A DNA stretch of 64,000 nucleotides, from contig NZ_MLAL01000036.1 of NCBI RefSeq assembly GCF_001875665.1, positions 44,449 through 108,448 on the forward strand. The letters are read 5' to 3'. The notes under the pieces are model-generated. The model was not told the DNA's origin. It worked only from the letters and a program-made list of their open reading frames with translations, and did no database searches. Every line of letters starts with the position of its first letter. Position 1 is the first letter of the stretch. Both the position numbers and the translations under genes were made by a program. Shown one piece after another: positions 35,597 to 45,057 of this stretch. The stretch is from Corynebacterium sp. NML130628. GTDB lineage: Bacteria; Actinomycetota; Actinomycetes; Mycobacteriales; Mycobacteriaceae.

Positions 35597-37060
35597 ATGC
35601 GCACATCCAACGCACCACAGGTCGCAATTAACGATATCGGCGGACCTGAGGAATTTCTCGCCGCTGTAGACGCAACCATCAAGTACTTCAATGATGGTGA
35701 CATCGTCTCCGGCACCGTAGTCAAGGTTGATCACGATGAGGTTCTCCTTGACATTGGCTACAAGACTGAGGGTGTAATCCCTACCCGCGAGCTTTCGATC
35801 AAGCACGACGTTGACCCGGACGAGGTTGTCCAGGTTGGCGACGAGATCGACGCGCTTGTCCTTACCAAGGAGGACAAGGAAGGGCGCCTCCTGCTCTCCA
35901 AGAAGCGTGCTCAGTACGAGCGCGCTTGGGGCACCATCGAGGAGCTGCAGAAGAACGACGAGCCAGTCACTGGTACGGTCATCGAGGTTGTCAAGGGTGG
36001 TCTCATCCTCGACATCGGTCTCCGCGGCTTCCTGCCGGCGTCTCTCGTTGAGATGCGTCGCGTACGTGACCTGGATCCATACATCGGGCAGGAGCTCGAA
36101 GCGAAGATTATCGAGCTCGACAAGCACCGCAACAACGTGGTCCTGTCCCGTCGTGCTTACCTCGAAGAGACGCAGTCCGCTGTTCGTTCCGACTTCCTGC
36201 ACCAGCTGCAGAAGGGTCAGGTCCGCAAGGGTGTCGTTTCCTCCATCGTCAACTTCGGTGCCTTCGTGGACCTTGGTGGCGTAGACGGCCTGGTTCACGT
36301 TTCCGAGCTGTCTTGGAAGCACATTGACCACCCATCTGAGGTTGTCACCGTTGGTGACGAGGTCACCGTTGAGGTTCTCGACGTCGATCTGGATCGTGAG
36401 CGCGTGTCCCTGTCGCTGAAGGCGACCCAGGAGGACCCATGGCGCGTGTTCGCACGTACCCACGCTGTTGGTCAGATCGTTCCGGGCAAGGTCACCAAGC
36501 TCGTCCCATTCGGTGCGTTCGTTCGCGTCGAAGAGGGCATCGAGGGCCTGGTGCACATCTCGGAGCTGGCACAGCGCCACGTCGAGGTCCCGGACCAGGT
36601 TGTTAACGTCGGTGAAGAGGTCATGGTCAAGGTCATCGACATCGATCTCGACCGCCGCCGTATCTCCCTGTCGCTCAAGCAGGCCGACGAGGACTACAAC
36701 GAAGAGTTCGATCCGTCCCGCTACGGCATGGCTGACTCCTACGATGAGCAGGGCAACTACATCTTCCCAGAGGGTTTCGATCCGGAGACCAACGAGTGGA
36801 TGGAGGGCTTCGACGAGGCTCGTCAGGAGTGGGAGGCCCGCTACGCCGAGGCAGAGCGTCGTTTCCAGGCACACACCGCCCAGATCGAGCGCCATCGCGC
36901 TGCTGCCGCAGAGGCAGCAGAGCAGGCAGGCGACCAGGCCAACTACTCCTCGCAGTCCAACGCTGCAGCTCCGGCAGCGGAAGAGACCGCAAGCGCAGGT
37001 GGCTCGTTGGCATCTGATGAGCAGCTCGCAGCACTTCGCGACAAGCTCGCTGGCAACTAG
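35597..37060 (+). CDS. rpsA: 30S ribosomal protein S1
   Basis: S1 guides mRNA to the ribosome. The 487-residue protein has four S1 RNA-binding repeats (about 34-104, 121-190, 208-276, 293-362), for example GDIVSGTVVKVDHDEVLLDI and VNFGAFVDLGGVDGLVHVSE. An acidic and alanine-rich tail follows, typical of Actinobacteria. Codon use is that of a highly expressed gene (CTGTCC, GGT, AAG). GGAG at 35581-35584 precedes ATG 35597. A strong terminator follows. Confidence 0.96.
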   Translation: MRTSNAPQVAINDIGGPEEFLAAVDATIKYFNDGDIVSGTVVKVDHDEVLLDIGYKTEGVIPTRELSIKHDVDPDEVVQVGDEIDALVLTKEDKEGRLLLSKKRAQYERAWGTIEELQKNDEPVTGTVIEVVKGGLILDIGLRGFLPASLVEMRRVRDLDPYIGQELEAKIIELDKHRNNVVLSRRAYLEETQSAVRSDFLHQLQKGQVRKGVVSSIVNFGAFVDLGGVDGLVHVSELSWKHIDHPSEVVTVGDEVTVEVLDVDLDRERVSLSLKATQEDPWRVFARTHAVGQIVPGKVTKLVPFGAFVRVEEGIEGLVHISELAQRHVEVPDQVVNVGEEVMVKVIDIDLDRRRISLSLKQADEDYNEEFDPSRYGMADSYDEQGNYIFPEGFDPETNEWMEGFDEARQEWEARYAEAERRFQAHTAQIERHRAAAAEAAEQAGDQANYSSQSNAAAPAAEETASAGGSLASDEQLAALRDKLAGN

Positions 37061-37080
37061 TCTTTACTAGTTAATCGACG

Positions 37081-37111
37081 ACCCCTTCCTGGAATCCCAG
37101 GAAGGGGTTTT
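37081..37111 (+). terminator. rpsA terminator
   Basis: ACCCCTTCCTGG at 37081-37092 pairs perfectly with CCAGGAAGGGGT at 37097-37108 over a four-base loop, followed by TTT. A strong intrinsic terminator 20 bases after rpsA. Confidence 0.9.
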
Positions 37112-37128
37112 CGCCTATTATGTGACGC

Positions 37129-37731
37129 ATGCTGAGAATAGGACTCACTGGCGGAATTGGCAGCGGAAAATCATCCGTTGCTTCGTTATTGCGTGACCAC
37201 GGCTTCGTTATCGTTGATGCAGACCGCATTGCACGTGATATTTTGCAGCCGGGTAGCGCTGCGTTGAGGGAAGTGGCTGCCGTCTTCGGTGACGACCTGC
37301 TGGACGCTTCAGGCGTTTTGAACCGCAAGCTGCTGGCGCAACGGGCATTCGGTTCAGAGGCGCAAACGCAGAAGCTTAACGCGATTACTCACCCAGCGAT
37401 ACGCAAAGAATCAATGCGCCAGTTTGATGCTGCTGAAGCCGCTGGAGCGAACGTCGCGGTGTACGACATGCCACTGCTCATTGAACTCCGTCTTCACCGC
37501 GCGATGGACTTCACGGTCGTGGTTGACGTGGATGAAGAAGAGCGTGTCAAAAGGCTGGTGAATTTCCGAGGTCTTACGGAAGAAGACGCCCGGTCTCGCA
37601 TAGCGCGACAGATCACCGACGCCGAACGACTCGCGGCCGCAGATTACGTCATAGACAACAACGGACCTCTGTCAGAGCTTTCTCCACAAGTCGATGCTCT
37701 TGTGGCCCATATTGAGCGCTCCCTGTTTTGA
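37129..37731 (+). CDS. coaE: dephospho-CoA kinase
   Basis: CoaE phosphorylates dephospho-CoA, the last step of coenzyme A synthesis. The 200-residue protein has the P-loop IGLTGGIGSGKSSVASLL at the start, then VDADRIARDIL, ITHPAIRKES and YDMPLLIEL, all family motifs. It lies between rpsA and uvrB as in related genomes. The ATG at 37129 has no strong ribosome binding site and lies 18 bases after the terminator, so it may be leaderless. Confidence 0.95.
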   Translation: MLRIGLTGGIGSGKSSVASLLRDHGFVIVDADRIARDILQPGSAALREVAAVFGDDLLDASGVLNRKLLAQRAFGSEAQTQKLNAITHPAIRKESMRQFDAAEAAGANVAVYDMPLLIELRLHRAMDFTVVVDVDEEERVKRLVNFRGLTEEDARSRIARQITDAERLAAADYVIDNNGPLSELSPQVDALVAHIERSLF

Positions 37732-37774
37732 TGTCAACATTGAGGAATTACGCTGAGTCATTAGACTGAGCTGC

Positions 37775-39874
37775 ATGGCATTTGCAGCAGAGCACCCAGT
37801 CCTGGCGCATTCGGAGTTTAGGCCGGTTGGCGAGATCGAGCGACGTGAGAAACCATTCGAGGTCGTCTCAGAGTTCGAGCCCTCTGGTGACCAGCCAAAG
37901 GCGATCACCGAGCTTGATGAGCGCCTCAGCCGTGGGGAAGAGGACGTCGTGCTGATGGGTGCCACCGGTACGGGAAAGTCAGCGACGGCTGCATGGCTGA
38001 TAGAGAAGCAGCAGCGACCAACACTGGTGATGGCTCCGAATAAGACGCTCGCAGCGCAGCTGGCAAATGAGCTTCGACAGCTGCTTCCAAATAACGCGGT
38101 TGAATACTTTGTCTCGTATTACGACTATTACCAGCCTGAGGCGTACATCGCTCAAACGGATACGTACATCGAAAAGGACTCCTCGATTAATGATGATGTA
38201 GAGCGACTGCGGCACTCAGCAACGTCTGCATTGTTATCGCGCCGTGACGTGGTCGTAGTGTCTTCGGTTTCATGCATCTATGGTCTGGGTACGCCTCAGT
38301 CCTACCTCGATCGGTCGGTTGTGCTTCGCGTTGGCGAAGAGGTCGAGCGTGACCGCTTCCTCAGATTGCTCGTGGATATCCAATATGAACGTAACGACAT
38401 CGACTTCAAACGCGGAACGTTCCGAGTAAAAGGCGATGTCGTAGATATCATTCCTGCGTATGAAGAAGTTGCCGTCCGGGTCGAGTTTTTCGGGGATGAG
38501 ATTGACAGCCTGTACTACATCCACCCGCTGACCGGGGATGTACTGAGTCAAGAAGATGAGTTGCGGATCTTTCCCGCGACGCACTACGTGGCTACGGATG
38601 AGCGCATGGAAAAGGCGATCGAATCTATCAAGGAAGAGCTTGCAGACCGTCTTGAAGACCTGGAGAACCGCGGAAAGCTGTTGGAAGCTCAGCGGCTTCG
38701 GATGCGTACCGAATACGACCTCGAGATGATCCAACAAGTTGGTTTCTGCTCTGGTATCGAGAACTATTCTCGCCACATGGACGGCCGTGAGGCAGGTTCG
38801 GCGCCAGCGACGCTTATCGACTACTTCCCGGAGGACTTCCTCACGATTATCGATGAGTCCCACGTGACTGTCCCTCAAATCGGTGGCATGTTTGAGGGGG
38901 ACATGTCGAGGAAACGCAACCTCGTGGAATTCGGATTCCGGTTGCCGAGTGCCGTCGATAACCGCCCTCTCACCTTCGACGAGTTCGAAGCTCGCGTTGG
39001 GCAGACCGTGTACATGTCGGCCACGCCGGGCGACTACGAGCTTGAGGCAGCGCATGGTGAGTTCGTCGAGCAGGTGATTCGACCGACAGGATTGGTCGAC
39101 CCAAAGGTCACTGTGAAGCCGACAAAGGGGCAGATTGATGACCTGATTGACGAAATTCGAGTTCGTGTTGGGAAGAACGAACGTGTGCTGGTTACAACCT
39201 TGACAAAGCGCATGGCGGAAGACCTCACCGATTACCTGCTGGATAATGGCGTGAAAGTGCGCTATCTCCACTCTGATATTGATACATTGCAGCGCGTCGA
39301 ACTGCTCCGCCAATTGCGGCTTGGGGAGTTCGACGTCCTCGTCGGCATCAACCTGCTCCGAGAGGGCCTTGACCTTCCGGAGGTATCCCTTGTCGCCATA
39401 CTTGACGCTGACAAAGAAGGATTCTTGCGTTCGACGAAGTCGCTGATTCAGACAATTGGGCGTGCAGCCCGAAACGTTTCTGGTGAAGTTATCATGTATG
39501 CCGACCAGATGACGGAGTCGATGGAGGCTGCCATTAGTGAGACGGAGCGGCGTCGAGAAATTCAGTTAGCGTACAACAAAGAGCATGGGATCGATCCACA
39601 GCCGCTGCGGAAGAAAATCGCTGACATTCTGGATCAGGTATATGAGAACGCCGACAACGAAGAAAAGCATGGAGTTGCAGCAGACGCCGCAATGGTGGAG
39701 AAACCAGACGTGTCGACAATGGCCTCTGATCAGGTACAAGCTCTCATCGATGACCTGACTAAGCAGATGGGTGCAGCAGCCCGAGAACTCAAGTTTGAGC
39801 TGGCCGGCAGACTACGCGATGAAATCGCTGATCTTCGCAAGGAACTTCGTGGTATGAAAGATACAGGCAACTAA
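37775..39874 (+). CDS. uvrB: excinuclease ABC subunit B
   Basis: UvrB verifies damage in nucleotide excision repair. The 699-residue protein has Walker [17 protein letters not shown], the beta-hairpin region [56 protein letters not shown] and a C-terminal UVR motif (about 655-690) that contacts UvrC and UvrA. The N-terminal extension of about 20 residues is usual in Corynebacterium. uvrA lies 5 kb downstream. Confidence 0.96.
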   Translation: MAFAAEHPVLAHSEFRPVGEIERREKPFEVVSEFEPSGDQPKAITELDERLSRGEEDVVLMGATGTGKSATAAWLIEKQQRPTLVMAPNKTLAAQLANELRQLLPNNAVEYFVSYYDYYQPEAYIAQTDTYIEKDSSINDDVERLRHSATSALLSRRDVVVVSSVSCIYGLGTPQSYLDRSVVLRVGEEVERDRFLRLLVDIQYERNDIDFKRGTFRVKGDVVDIIPAYEEVAVRVEFFGDEIDSLYYIHPLTGDVLSQEDELRIFPATHYVATDERMEKAIESIKEELADRLEDLENRGKLLEAQRLRMRTEYDLEMIQQVGFCSGIENYSRHMDGREAGSAPATLIDYFPEDFLTIIDESHVTVPQIGGMFEGDMSRKRNLVEFGFRLPSAVDNRPLTFDEFEARVGQTVYMSATPGDYELEAAHGEFVEQVIRPTGLVDPKVTVKPTKGQIDDLIDEIRVRVGKNERVLVTTLTKRMAEDLTDYLLDNGVKVRYLHSDIDTLQRVELLRQLRLGEFDVLVGINLLREGLDLPEVSLVAILDADKEGFLRSTKSLIQTIGRAARNVSGEVIMYADQMTESMEAAISETERRREIQLAYNKEHGIDPQPLRKKIADILDQVYENADNEEKHGVAADAAMVEKPDVSTMASDQVQALIDDLTKQMGAAARELKFELAGRLRDEIADLRKELRGMKDTGN

Positions 39875-39892
39875 GAAAGGTCCGAGGAATCT

Positions 39893-40351
39893 ATGCATAC
39901 CTATAAGTCGATTGCAGTCGGCACTGACGGCTCACCCACTTCGCTTGTTGCAGTACGTGCTGCAGCGAGCCTTGCTCGTGTCTATGGCGCGAAACTCACC
40001 GTGATCTGCGCGCATTACACAGCGTCTGGTTCGATGCTCAATGCGACCAATGCGGAGCTCAGCAAGATCGACATCGTTACGGAATCCGGTGCCGAGGATA
40101 TTTTGCGGCGCGCGAAGGCGATCGCCGTTGAAGAAGAAGCGCCAGAGATTAATTTGGTGTCGAGTGGCGGTCAGCCTGCGAATGTTTTGCTGGAATCCGT
40201 CAAGGAATACAGCGTTGATCTCCTCGTAGTTGGCAATAAGGGAATGCGCTCGCTCGCCGGTCGAATTTTCGGCAACATCCCAGGTAACGTGGCGAAGAAG
40301 GCTCCAGTCGACGTCATGCTCGTCGATACGCGAGCTGAGGGGCACGACTAA
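39893..40351 (+). CDS. universal stress protein (UspA family), copy 1
   Basis: A 152-residue single-domain UspA protein. The start is IAVGTDGSPTSLVAVRAA, and the ATP-binding pattern VVGNKGMRSLAGRIFGN is followed by VDVMLVDT. It is therefore likely to bind ATP. It lies 18 bases after uvrB with AAAGG upstream, and is probably transcribed with it. A relative follows at 40460. Confidence 0.92.
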   Translation: MHTYKSIAVGTDGSPTSLVAVRAAASLARVYGAKLTVICAHYTASGSMLNATNAELSKIDIVTESGAEDILRRAKAIAVEEEAPEINLVSSGGQPANVLLESVKEYSVDLLVVGNKGMRSLAGRIFGNIPGNVAKKAPVDVMLVDTRAEGHD

Positions 40352-40377
40352 CGCCCTTTTGAGCGAGAACCAGGTAC

Positions 40378-40383
40378 TATAAT
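40378..40383 (+). promoter_or_regulatory. -10 element of second usp gene
   Basis: A perfect TATAAT stands 77 bases before the second usp gene, in GGTACTATAATTTAG. No clear -35 is present, which is common for corynebacterial promoters. Confidence 0.55.
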
Positions 40384-40459
40384 TTAGACCGTGCTCGTTG
40401 GCGCCGTCGCTATTCCAGCGAGCAAGAGTTGAACCAGGAAAGGTCTCAAGAATACAGCT

Positions 40460-40903
40460 ATGGCCACTTACTACAAGACCATCGTCGTAGGATCCGACGG
40501 GTCCAAATCGTCTTTGCTCGCAGTCGAACGCGCCGCGAAGATGGCGACCGTATTCGGCGCGACCCTTGTGATCGGTACCGCGTATTACGAAACAGAAGCC
40601 GATGCGACGAAGAGCCTACGTCAGGACTCAGTCACTATCCTCGGTGACCAAGACGCACTGGCTAACCTCGAAGCAGCGGCAGAGCATGCACGCCAACATG
40701 GGGCGAAGGATGTACAAACAGCTACACGCCCGGGTACTCCAGTAGAGGCACTCATGGCGATTGTCCGTGACAACAACGCGGAACTGTTGGTGGTGGGTAA
40801 CCGCGGCATCAACTCGCTGACCGGCCGCCTACTAGGGTCTGTTCCTGCAGATGTTGCGCGTCAATCAGACTGCGACGTGATGATTGTGCATACCGTCAGC
40901 TAA
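40460..40903 (+). CDS. universal stress protein (UspA family), copy 2
   Basis: A 147-residue UspA protein: IVVGSDGSKSSLLAVERAA at the start and LVVGNRGINSLTGRLLGSVP as ATP-binding pattern, then CDVMIVHT. It shares about a third of its residues with copy 1 by eye, so this is an old duplication. AGGAAAGG lies about 20 bases upstream. It has its own -10 and terminator. Confidence 0.92.
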   Translation: MATYYKTIVVGSDGSKSSLLAVERAAKMATVFGATLVIGTAYYETEADATKSLRQDSVTILGDQDALANLEAAAEHARQHGAKDVQTATRPGTPVEALMAIVRDNNAELLVVGNRGINSLTGRLLGSVPADVARQSDCDVMIVHTVS

Positions 40904-40914
40904 CACTGATCCCC

Positions 40915-40950
40915 AAAAACCTCCGGCCATATGAGTTGCCGGAGGTTTTT
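40915..40950. terminator. terminator between usp and helD
   Basis: AAAAACCTCCGGC at 40915-40927 pairs perfectly with GCCGGAGGTTTTT at 40938-40950 over a ten-base loop. With A and T tracts on both sides it can serve both the usp gene and the convergent helicase gene. Confidence 0.9.
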
Positions 40951-43134
40951 CTATGCAAGATCGCCAATAATCGTGAGGCTTTGTGTCGCTCGAGTCATGG
41001 CGACGTAAAGATCTTGCCAGCCCTGTGGTGAGGCGTCGACAATCTCTTGAGGTTCGACGAGTACAACGTGGTCGAACTCGAGTCCCTTCATCTCGCCAAT
41101 ATTTGAGTTGTCGATAATCATCGTTGTACGTCCATCTTCGTATGTTGCGACGGATGTCGGCTTTGTGCCTGAGGGGAAGAATTTGACCGGATGCCCAGTA
41201 CTTCGAATGCTTTCAGGCACTAGAGCATCAGGATCGATGACATGGAGAACGTTTGCGGCATGGTCCATCACCTCCGATGGCGTTCGATAGTTGACGCTGA
41301 GCGTATGTGTACGGAAGCGCGAGCCCACGAACGGCTCCAGTGTCGTCGACCAGTCATCGGAACCCGCTGGCGCGGACGTTTGGGCGGTGTCTCCGACCAA
41401 CGTCATCCATTTGGAGGGGCAGCGTCGGAACACCATTCGCCACTCCATGGGGGAAAGCTCCTGGGCTTCATCCACGATCACGTGCCCGTATGCCCACGTT
41501 CGGTCCGCGCGTGCTCGTTCGGCTGTTGAACGAATATCCGTGTCAGCCTGTCGCTGGGCAAGTGTTTCCGCATCGATGACGTCCGATGCGGAAAGAATCT
41601 CAGCCTCAAACTGGTCGTCGTCATTGTCAGTCGACTCTGACGACGCCAACACATCCAACGCGTCTTCGGCTTCGGCAACCTGCTGTTGCCATTTCTCATC
41701 CTCTTCTGCGTAGTCACTATCCGGCGAACCGCCAATGAGCACAGTGAGCTCGTCGAGCAAGGCCGCATCCGAAAATGACTCAGGGGCGCCTGGTTCACGG
41801 TACAGCGCATCTTGTGTGTATTCGTCGTAGTCGTATGCGACGGCCTCAATCGCTGCCCGATCCTCAAGCAGGTTTCGCAGTACCGCTCGTGGAGAGAGAG
41901 TGGGGAAGTAGGCGTCAATAAGTTGGTGGACCTGCGGATCGTCCGCAAGGTCATCATGGAGCTGATCAACGTCCGCAGCTGATAGGAGATTTGCACCACC
42001 AAGCGGATCTGCGCCAATTGTCTCCGCGAGTGCCCGCGCGAGCTGCTCGCAAAGACGCTCAGCGAAGATGGCTTGTGCCTCGTTGTGAGGGCGACGTGAT
42101 CTACGCGCCTTAGTTCGAGCGGACTTTATCATGGCAGGTGTTGCCGCGACGGGAACATTTTCCACCGAAAGCAAAATCTCTTGCTTAGGCACCGTCTCAT
42201 ACGCTTGGACCGCACGCTTCAAAATCGTGACCATCTCAGCGGAGCCTTTTACCTCCTTAGCAGCAATAGATTCGCTGCCTGCAGGAGTAAAACCAGGGAC
42301 GAGATCTGAAACCGTGGAGAGCACCACTCCTGTCTCGCCGAGCTCGGGAAGGACGCGCGAAATGTAGTCCAAAAATACGGAGTTTGGCCCGAGAATCAAG
42401 ACACCGGTCTTAGCCAACTGTGCTCTCCAGGTGTACAGCAGGTACGCGACGCGGTGCAAAGCTACTGCCGTTTTTCCCGTTCCTGGTCCGCCCTCGACAA
42501 CCATGACTCCACGTGTCGCGTCACGGATTACGGCATCTTGCTCGCGCTGGATCGTCTCCACGATCGACTTCATGTGAGCGGTACGTGGCCGGTTCATAGC
42601 ACGACGCAACGCAGCTTCGGAACCGACGCCCGAAGCCTCATCTCCGGTAATCGTGCCCGAAAGCACCTCATCATCGATTGATTCCACAGTGCGCCCCCGC
42701 ATCCGGATATTTCGGCGGGTTTGCACCCCAGATGGGTGCGCCGTCGTCGCGAGGTAAAACGGACGGGCCATTGGTGCTCGCCAATCGATGAGCAACGTGC
42801 GGTACTGGTCTTCGGGAGCGTCGATGCCCATGCGGCCAATGTATCGCCGATCAAGATCGACGTTATCTGAAACGGGGTTCTCCGGAGCGGTGTCTTCGAC
42901 GTCAATCCGACCAAACACTAGGCCGACTTCAGCGAGATTCAGAGCATCGAGTTTGGCATTTAGACCGTGATACTTGGTCTCACGCCGAACAAGCGCATCA
43001 GAATCCGGGTTGTCTGGGTCTACATCGCGCTGCACGGCTGCAAGCTTTGCCTGTGCCTTTGATACTTCGTCGTCCAAGCGCGAAAACAGACCATTGACGT
43101 AGTGCTGTTCGCGAGCAACCTCTTGTTCTGACAC
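40951..43134 (-). CDS. HelD-like UvrD/Rep-type helicase
   Basis: A 727-residue superfamily-1 protein of the HelD type, which binds RNA polymerase and releases it from stalled complexes; some actinobacterial members lower rifampicin sensitivity. It has an N-terminal coiled arm (EQHYVNGLFSRLDDEVSKAQ), Walker A VVEGGPGTGKTAVALHRVAY, DEAQELSPMEWRMVFRR as motif II, and the late LEFDHVVLVEP and DLYVAMTRATQSL. Start GTG 43134 has GAAGG upstream; an ORF extension to 43179 has no support. The stop touches the shared terminator. Confidence 0.88.
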   Translation of the reverse strand: MSEQEVAREQHYVNGLFSRLDDEVSKAQAKLAAVQRDVDPDNPDSDALVRRETKYHGLNAKLDALNLAEVGLVFGRIDVEDTAPENPVSDNVDLDRRYIGRMGIDAPEDQYRTLLIDWRAPMARPFYLATTAHPSGVQTRRNIRMRGRTVESIDDEVLSGTITGDEASGVGSEAALRRAMNRPRTAHMKSIVETIQREQDAVIRDATRGVMVVEGGPGTGKTAVALHRVAYLLYTWRAQLAKTGVLILGPNSVFLDYISRVLPELGETGVVLSTVSDLVPGFTPAGSESIAAKEVKGSAEMVTILKRAVQAYETVPKQEILLSVENVPVAATPAMIKSARTKARRSRRPHNEAQAIFAERLCEQLARALAETIGADPLGGANLLSAADVDQLHDDLADDPQVHQLIDAYFPTLSPRAVLRNLLEDRAAIEAVAYDYDEYTQDALYREPGAPESFSDAALLDELTVLIGGSPDSDYAEEDEKWQQQVAEAEDALDVLASSESTDNDDDQFEAEILSASDVIDAETLAQRQADTDIRSTAERARADRTWAYGHVIVDEAQELSPMEWRMVFRRCPSKWMTLVGDTAQTSAPAGSDDWSTTLEPFVGSRFRTHTLSVNYRTPSEVMDHAANVLHVIDPDALVPESIRSTGHPVKFFPSGTKPTSVATYEDGRTTMIIDNSNIGEMKGLEFDHVVLVEPQEIVDASPQGWQDLYVAMTRATQSLTIIGDLA

Positions 43135-43166
43135 CGTGAAAACCTTCTCCTTATAAAGTGAAAGCG

Positions 43167-43198
43167 ACCCCGTAACCACAACAACGTGGTCACGGGGT
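43167..43198 (-). terminator. hairpin between DoxX gene and helD
   Basis: ACCCCGT at 43167-43173 pairs with ACGGGGT at 43192-43198, and ACCAC at 75-79 pairs with GTGGT at 43186-43190 inside it, with one mismatch. It ends the upstream DoxX transcript on the minus strand. Confidence 0.7.
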
Positions 43199-43216
43199 AT
43201 ACGGCAGAAAGTAAGC

Positions 43217-44272
43217 TTAGCTAAGCTTCTTCTGTGCCTTCTTTACCAGATTGTTTGCGCGCTTCTCGGCTTTCTTAGCCTTGCGCTTCCACTTCCACTG
43301 CTGGCACTTCGATGGTGCGACATCAAGGTTGTCGAACGCGTCCTGCAGCGAATCAACGGCACCTTGTGCACGATCCTGCAGCTTCGCCGCGCTCTTCTTG
43401 ACCTTGCGCTTTGCCTTGAGCTGGTCGAGCTTGCTGGGCTCGAGGCTTTCCAGTTTGTCTTGAAGGTCCCCAACGACACTGTTGACCTTCCGCTTCGCCT
43501 TGAACTGCTGAAGCTTGCTTGGCTTCAGATCCTTATAGGTGCTTTCTGCATTATCGGAAACTTCCTCGATCCAGTCACCTGCATCAGACAAGAACGAAGA
43601 CGTCTGCTTGCGCGCGTCTTGCCAAAAACCTTCTGCAGCGTCAGAGGCCTGACCTGCGAACTTTGAGGCCTGCTTCTTCCAGTCGTCTTTGTTATCGTCA
43701 ACGTAGTCGACGACCTGATCTGCAGTATCAGAGATCCAGTTGCTTGCCTTGCCTAGGGCCTTCTCCGTCTCAGACTGGGTAGGAAGCGCCTGCTGTACGT
43801 TCTTCTTAGCAGTGCGAGCAGCCTGCTGTGCACGCCACTGGAGACCGGGCTTCCCAGCAGTGTCTACAGTTGCGAGGAGCACACCACCGGCGAGAGCGAT
43901 GTCGGTCAGTGCACCGGTTTGGCGACGCTGCTTCTCGCTGGATTCGTCAGCCTCCCAGAAAGCGTTGCGGCCGATGATCGACGGGATCGCAGTCGCAGCG
44001 AGCAGCGCGGCGGATGTACGAGGCAGTTTGCCGATAGCGAACAGGCTGCCCGCGCCTGCTTTAATGCCGCCAACAACCTGCGCTGCCGTCTTTGGGTCGT
44101 TCGGTACTAAACCGCGGTACTCACTCGGGACCGCACCCCGGACCTTCTCGAGAAGCGCCTTCGTGCTTTCTTTATTGACGTTTGGATCACGCAGGGTCTG
44201 TACACCATCGATGATGTATACGGACGCGAGCATTGGCCTTGCGAGTTTTCTAATCATGAATGCATTCCTCAT
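43217..44272 (-). CDS. DoxX-family membrane protein with repetitive basic C-terminus
   Basis: A 351-residue protein. The first 150 residues are an actinobacterial DoxX membrane domain (IRKLARPMLASVYIIDGVQTLRD; GRNAFWEA; LTDIALAGGVLLATVDTAGK). The rest is hydrophilic and helical, and ends in three copies of a unit starting PSKLQQFKAKRKV, PSKLDQLKAKRKVKK and PSKCQQWKWKRKAKK, about residues 250, 283 and 325. The repeats are strongly basic and could bind nucleic acid or acidic lipids. The function is unknown. The start is ATG 44272; ATG 44257 is possible. Confidence 0.82.
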   Translation of the reverse strand: MRNAFMIRKLARPMLASVYIIDGVQTLRDPNVNKESTKALLEKVRGAVPSEYRGLVPNDPKTAAQVVGGIKAGAGSLFAIGKLPRTSAALLAATAIPSIIGRNAFWEADESSEKQRRQTGALTDIALAGGVLLATVDTAGKPGLQWRAQQAARTAKKNVQQALPTQSETEKALGKASNWISDTADQVVDYVDDNKDDWKKQASKFAGQASDAAEGFWQDARKQTSSFLSDAGDWIEEVSDNAESTYKDLKPSKLQQFKAKRKVNSVVGDLQDKLESLEPSKLDQLKAKRKVKKSAAKLQDRAQGAVDSLQDAFDNLDVAPSKCQQWKWKRKAKKAEKRANNLVKKAQKKLS

Positions 44273-44339
44273 TTCTCTTGGCAACGTATCAGTCGCTGCA
44301 TATACGTGTTATGTGACGTCCGATATTCGGTTCACACCT

Positions 44340-44951
44340 CTACCAGCGACGGTTCCACCAAACATCTAGGCTCGGACGCTCTGCACCAAGCGTAGTGGAT
44401 TTACCGTGGCCGGGCCACACGATTGTTTCATCTGGGTATACGTTGAAGAGCTTTTCTGTCACATCTCTGAAGAGTCGAACAAAGTCACCTTCGGAGTTCG
44501 TTTTCCCAAGACCACCAGGGAAAAGGGAGTCTCCAACAAAAAGATTAGGAACTCCATCGATATCGACACGCACAGCAGCTCCACCAGGGGTATGCCCTCG
44601 CAGAATCGTCACAGGGAATTCATGGCCTGCGAATGCAAGGGTGTCGCCGTCGTTCAATTCACGATCGACGGGAGCCGGCAACGCGGGCACTTCAAGGAAT
44701 GGCGCCCAGTGTGTCGCACCGGTTGCTGCCAGGACAGCCTCTAGCGCGCGCACATGGTCGTGGTGACGGTGTGTGGTGAGCACGTCCGTGATGCGCACCC
44801 CGGCCTGCTCGGCCATAGTGAGGATCGCAGGTGCGTCGTCAGCGGCGTCGATAAGCAATCCTTGGTCACCAGAACATACAAGGTAGCAGTTGTTATCCAT
44901 CGACCCAACGGAGATGTGGTGCAGTGTTAAAGGGCGTGTTGCTGAATCCAT
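44340..44951 (-). CDS. metallo-beta-lactamase-fold hydrolase
   Basis: A 203-residue glyoxalase II-like protein. The zinc motif is LTTHRHHDHVRALEAV, with further ligands in LRGHTPGGAAV and the metal-bridging Asp in FVGDSLFPGGLG, then WPGHGKSTTL near the end. It likely cleaves a thioester. TAGGGT ends seven bases before the ATG on the minus strand, so the mRNA may be leaderless. It is divergent from uvrA. Confidence 0.88.
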   Translation of the reverse strand: MDSATRPLTLHHISVGSMDNNCYLVCSGDQGLLIDAADDAPAILTMAEQAGVRITDVLTTHRHHDHVRALEAVLAATGATHWAPFLEVPALPAPVDRELNDGDTLAFAGHEFPVTILRGHTPGGAAVRVDIDGVPNLFVGDSLFPGGLGKTNSEGDFVRLFRDVTEKLFNVYPDETIVWPGHGKSTTLGAERPSLDVWWNRRW

Positions 44952-45057
44952 GTCGCCCACCCTAGCTAATTGTGTTCCAACACATCGCCGAGTAGGAAAT
45001 TTGTATACGCTGGTATGTTCGGAACAAATAGAAAGATCTTCTGGAAGAGGTATCTAG

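Noticed and set aside
34983..35669. Two short plus-strand frames between polA and rpsA (34983-35204, 35382-35669)
   Set aside because: No ribosome binding site, no family pattern; one starts within the palindrome and the other overlaps the start of rpsA.
35366..36895. A 509-codon open frame antisense to rpsA
   Set aside because: It mirrors the codon bias of rpsA, has no family features and no ribosome binding site. It is a shadow of the highly expressed S1 gene.
38270..39313. A 347-codon frame antisense to uvrB
   Set aside because: Composition is that of a reverse reading of a real gene; UvrB on the plus strand is certain.
43213..43228. 16-base perfect palindrome AAGCTTAGCTAAGCTT
   Set aside because: It overlaps the final codons and stop of the DoxX gene (Lys-Leu-Ser) and is most simply explained by coding sequence.
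45010..45030. Possible LexA/SOS box before uvrA
   Set aside because: The inverted repeat TGTTC-G-GAACA has its arms in the reverse order and wrong spacing compared with the GAAC-N4-GTTC type site.
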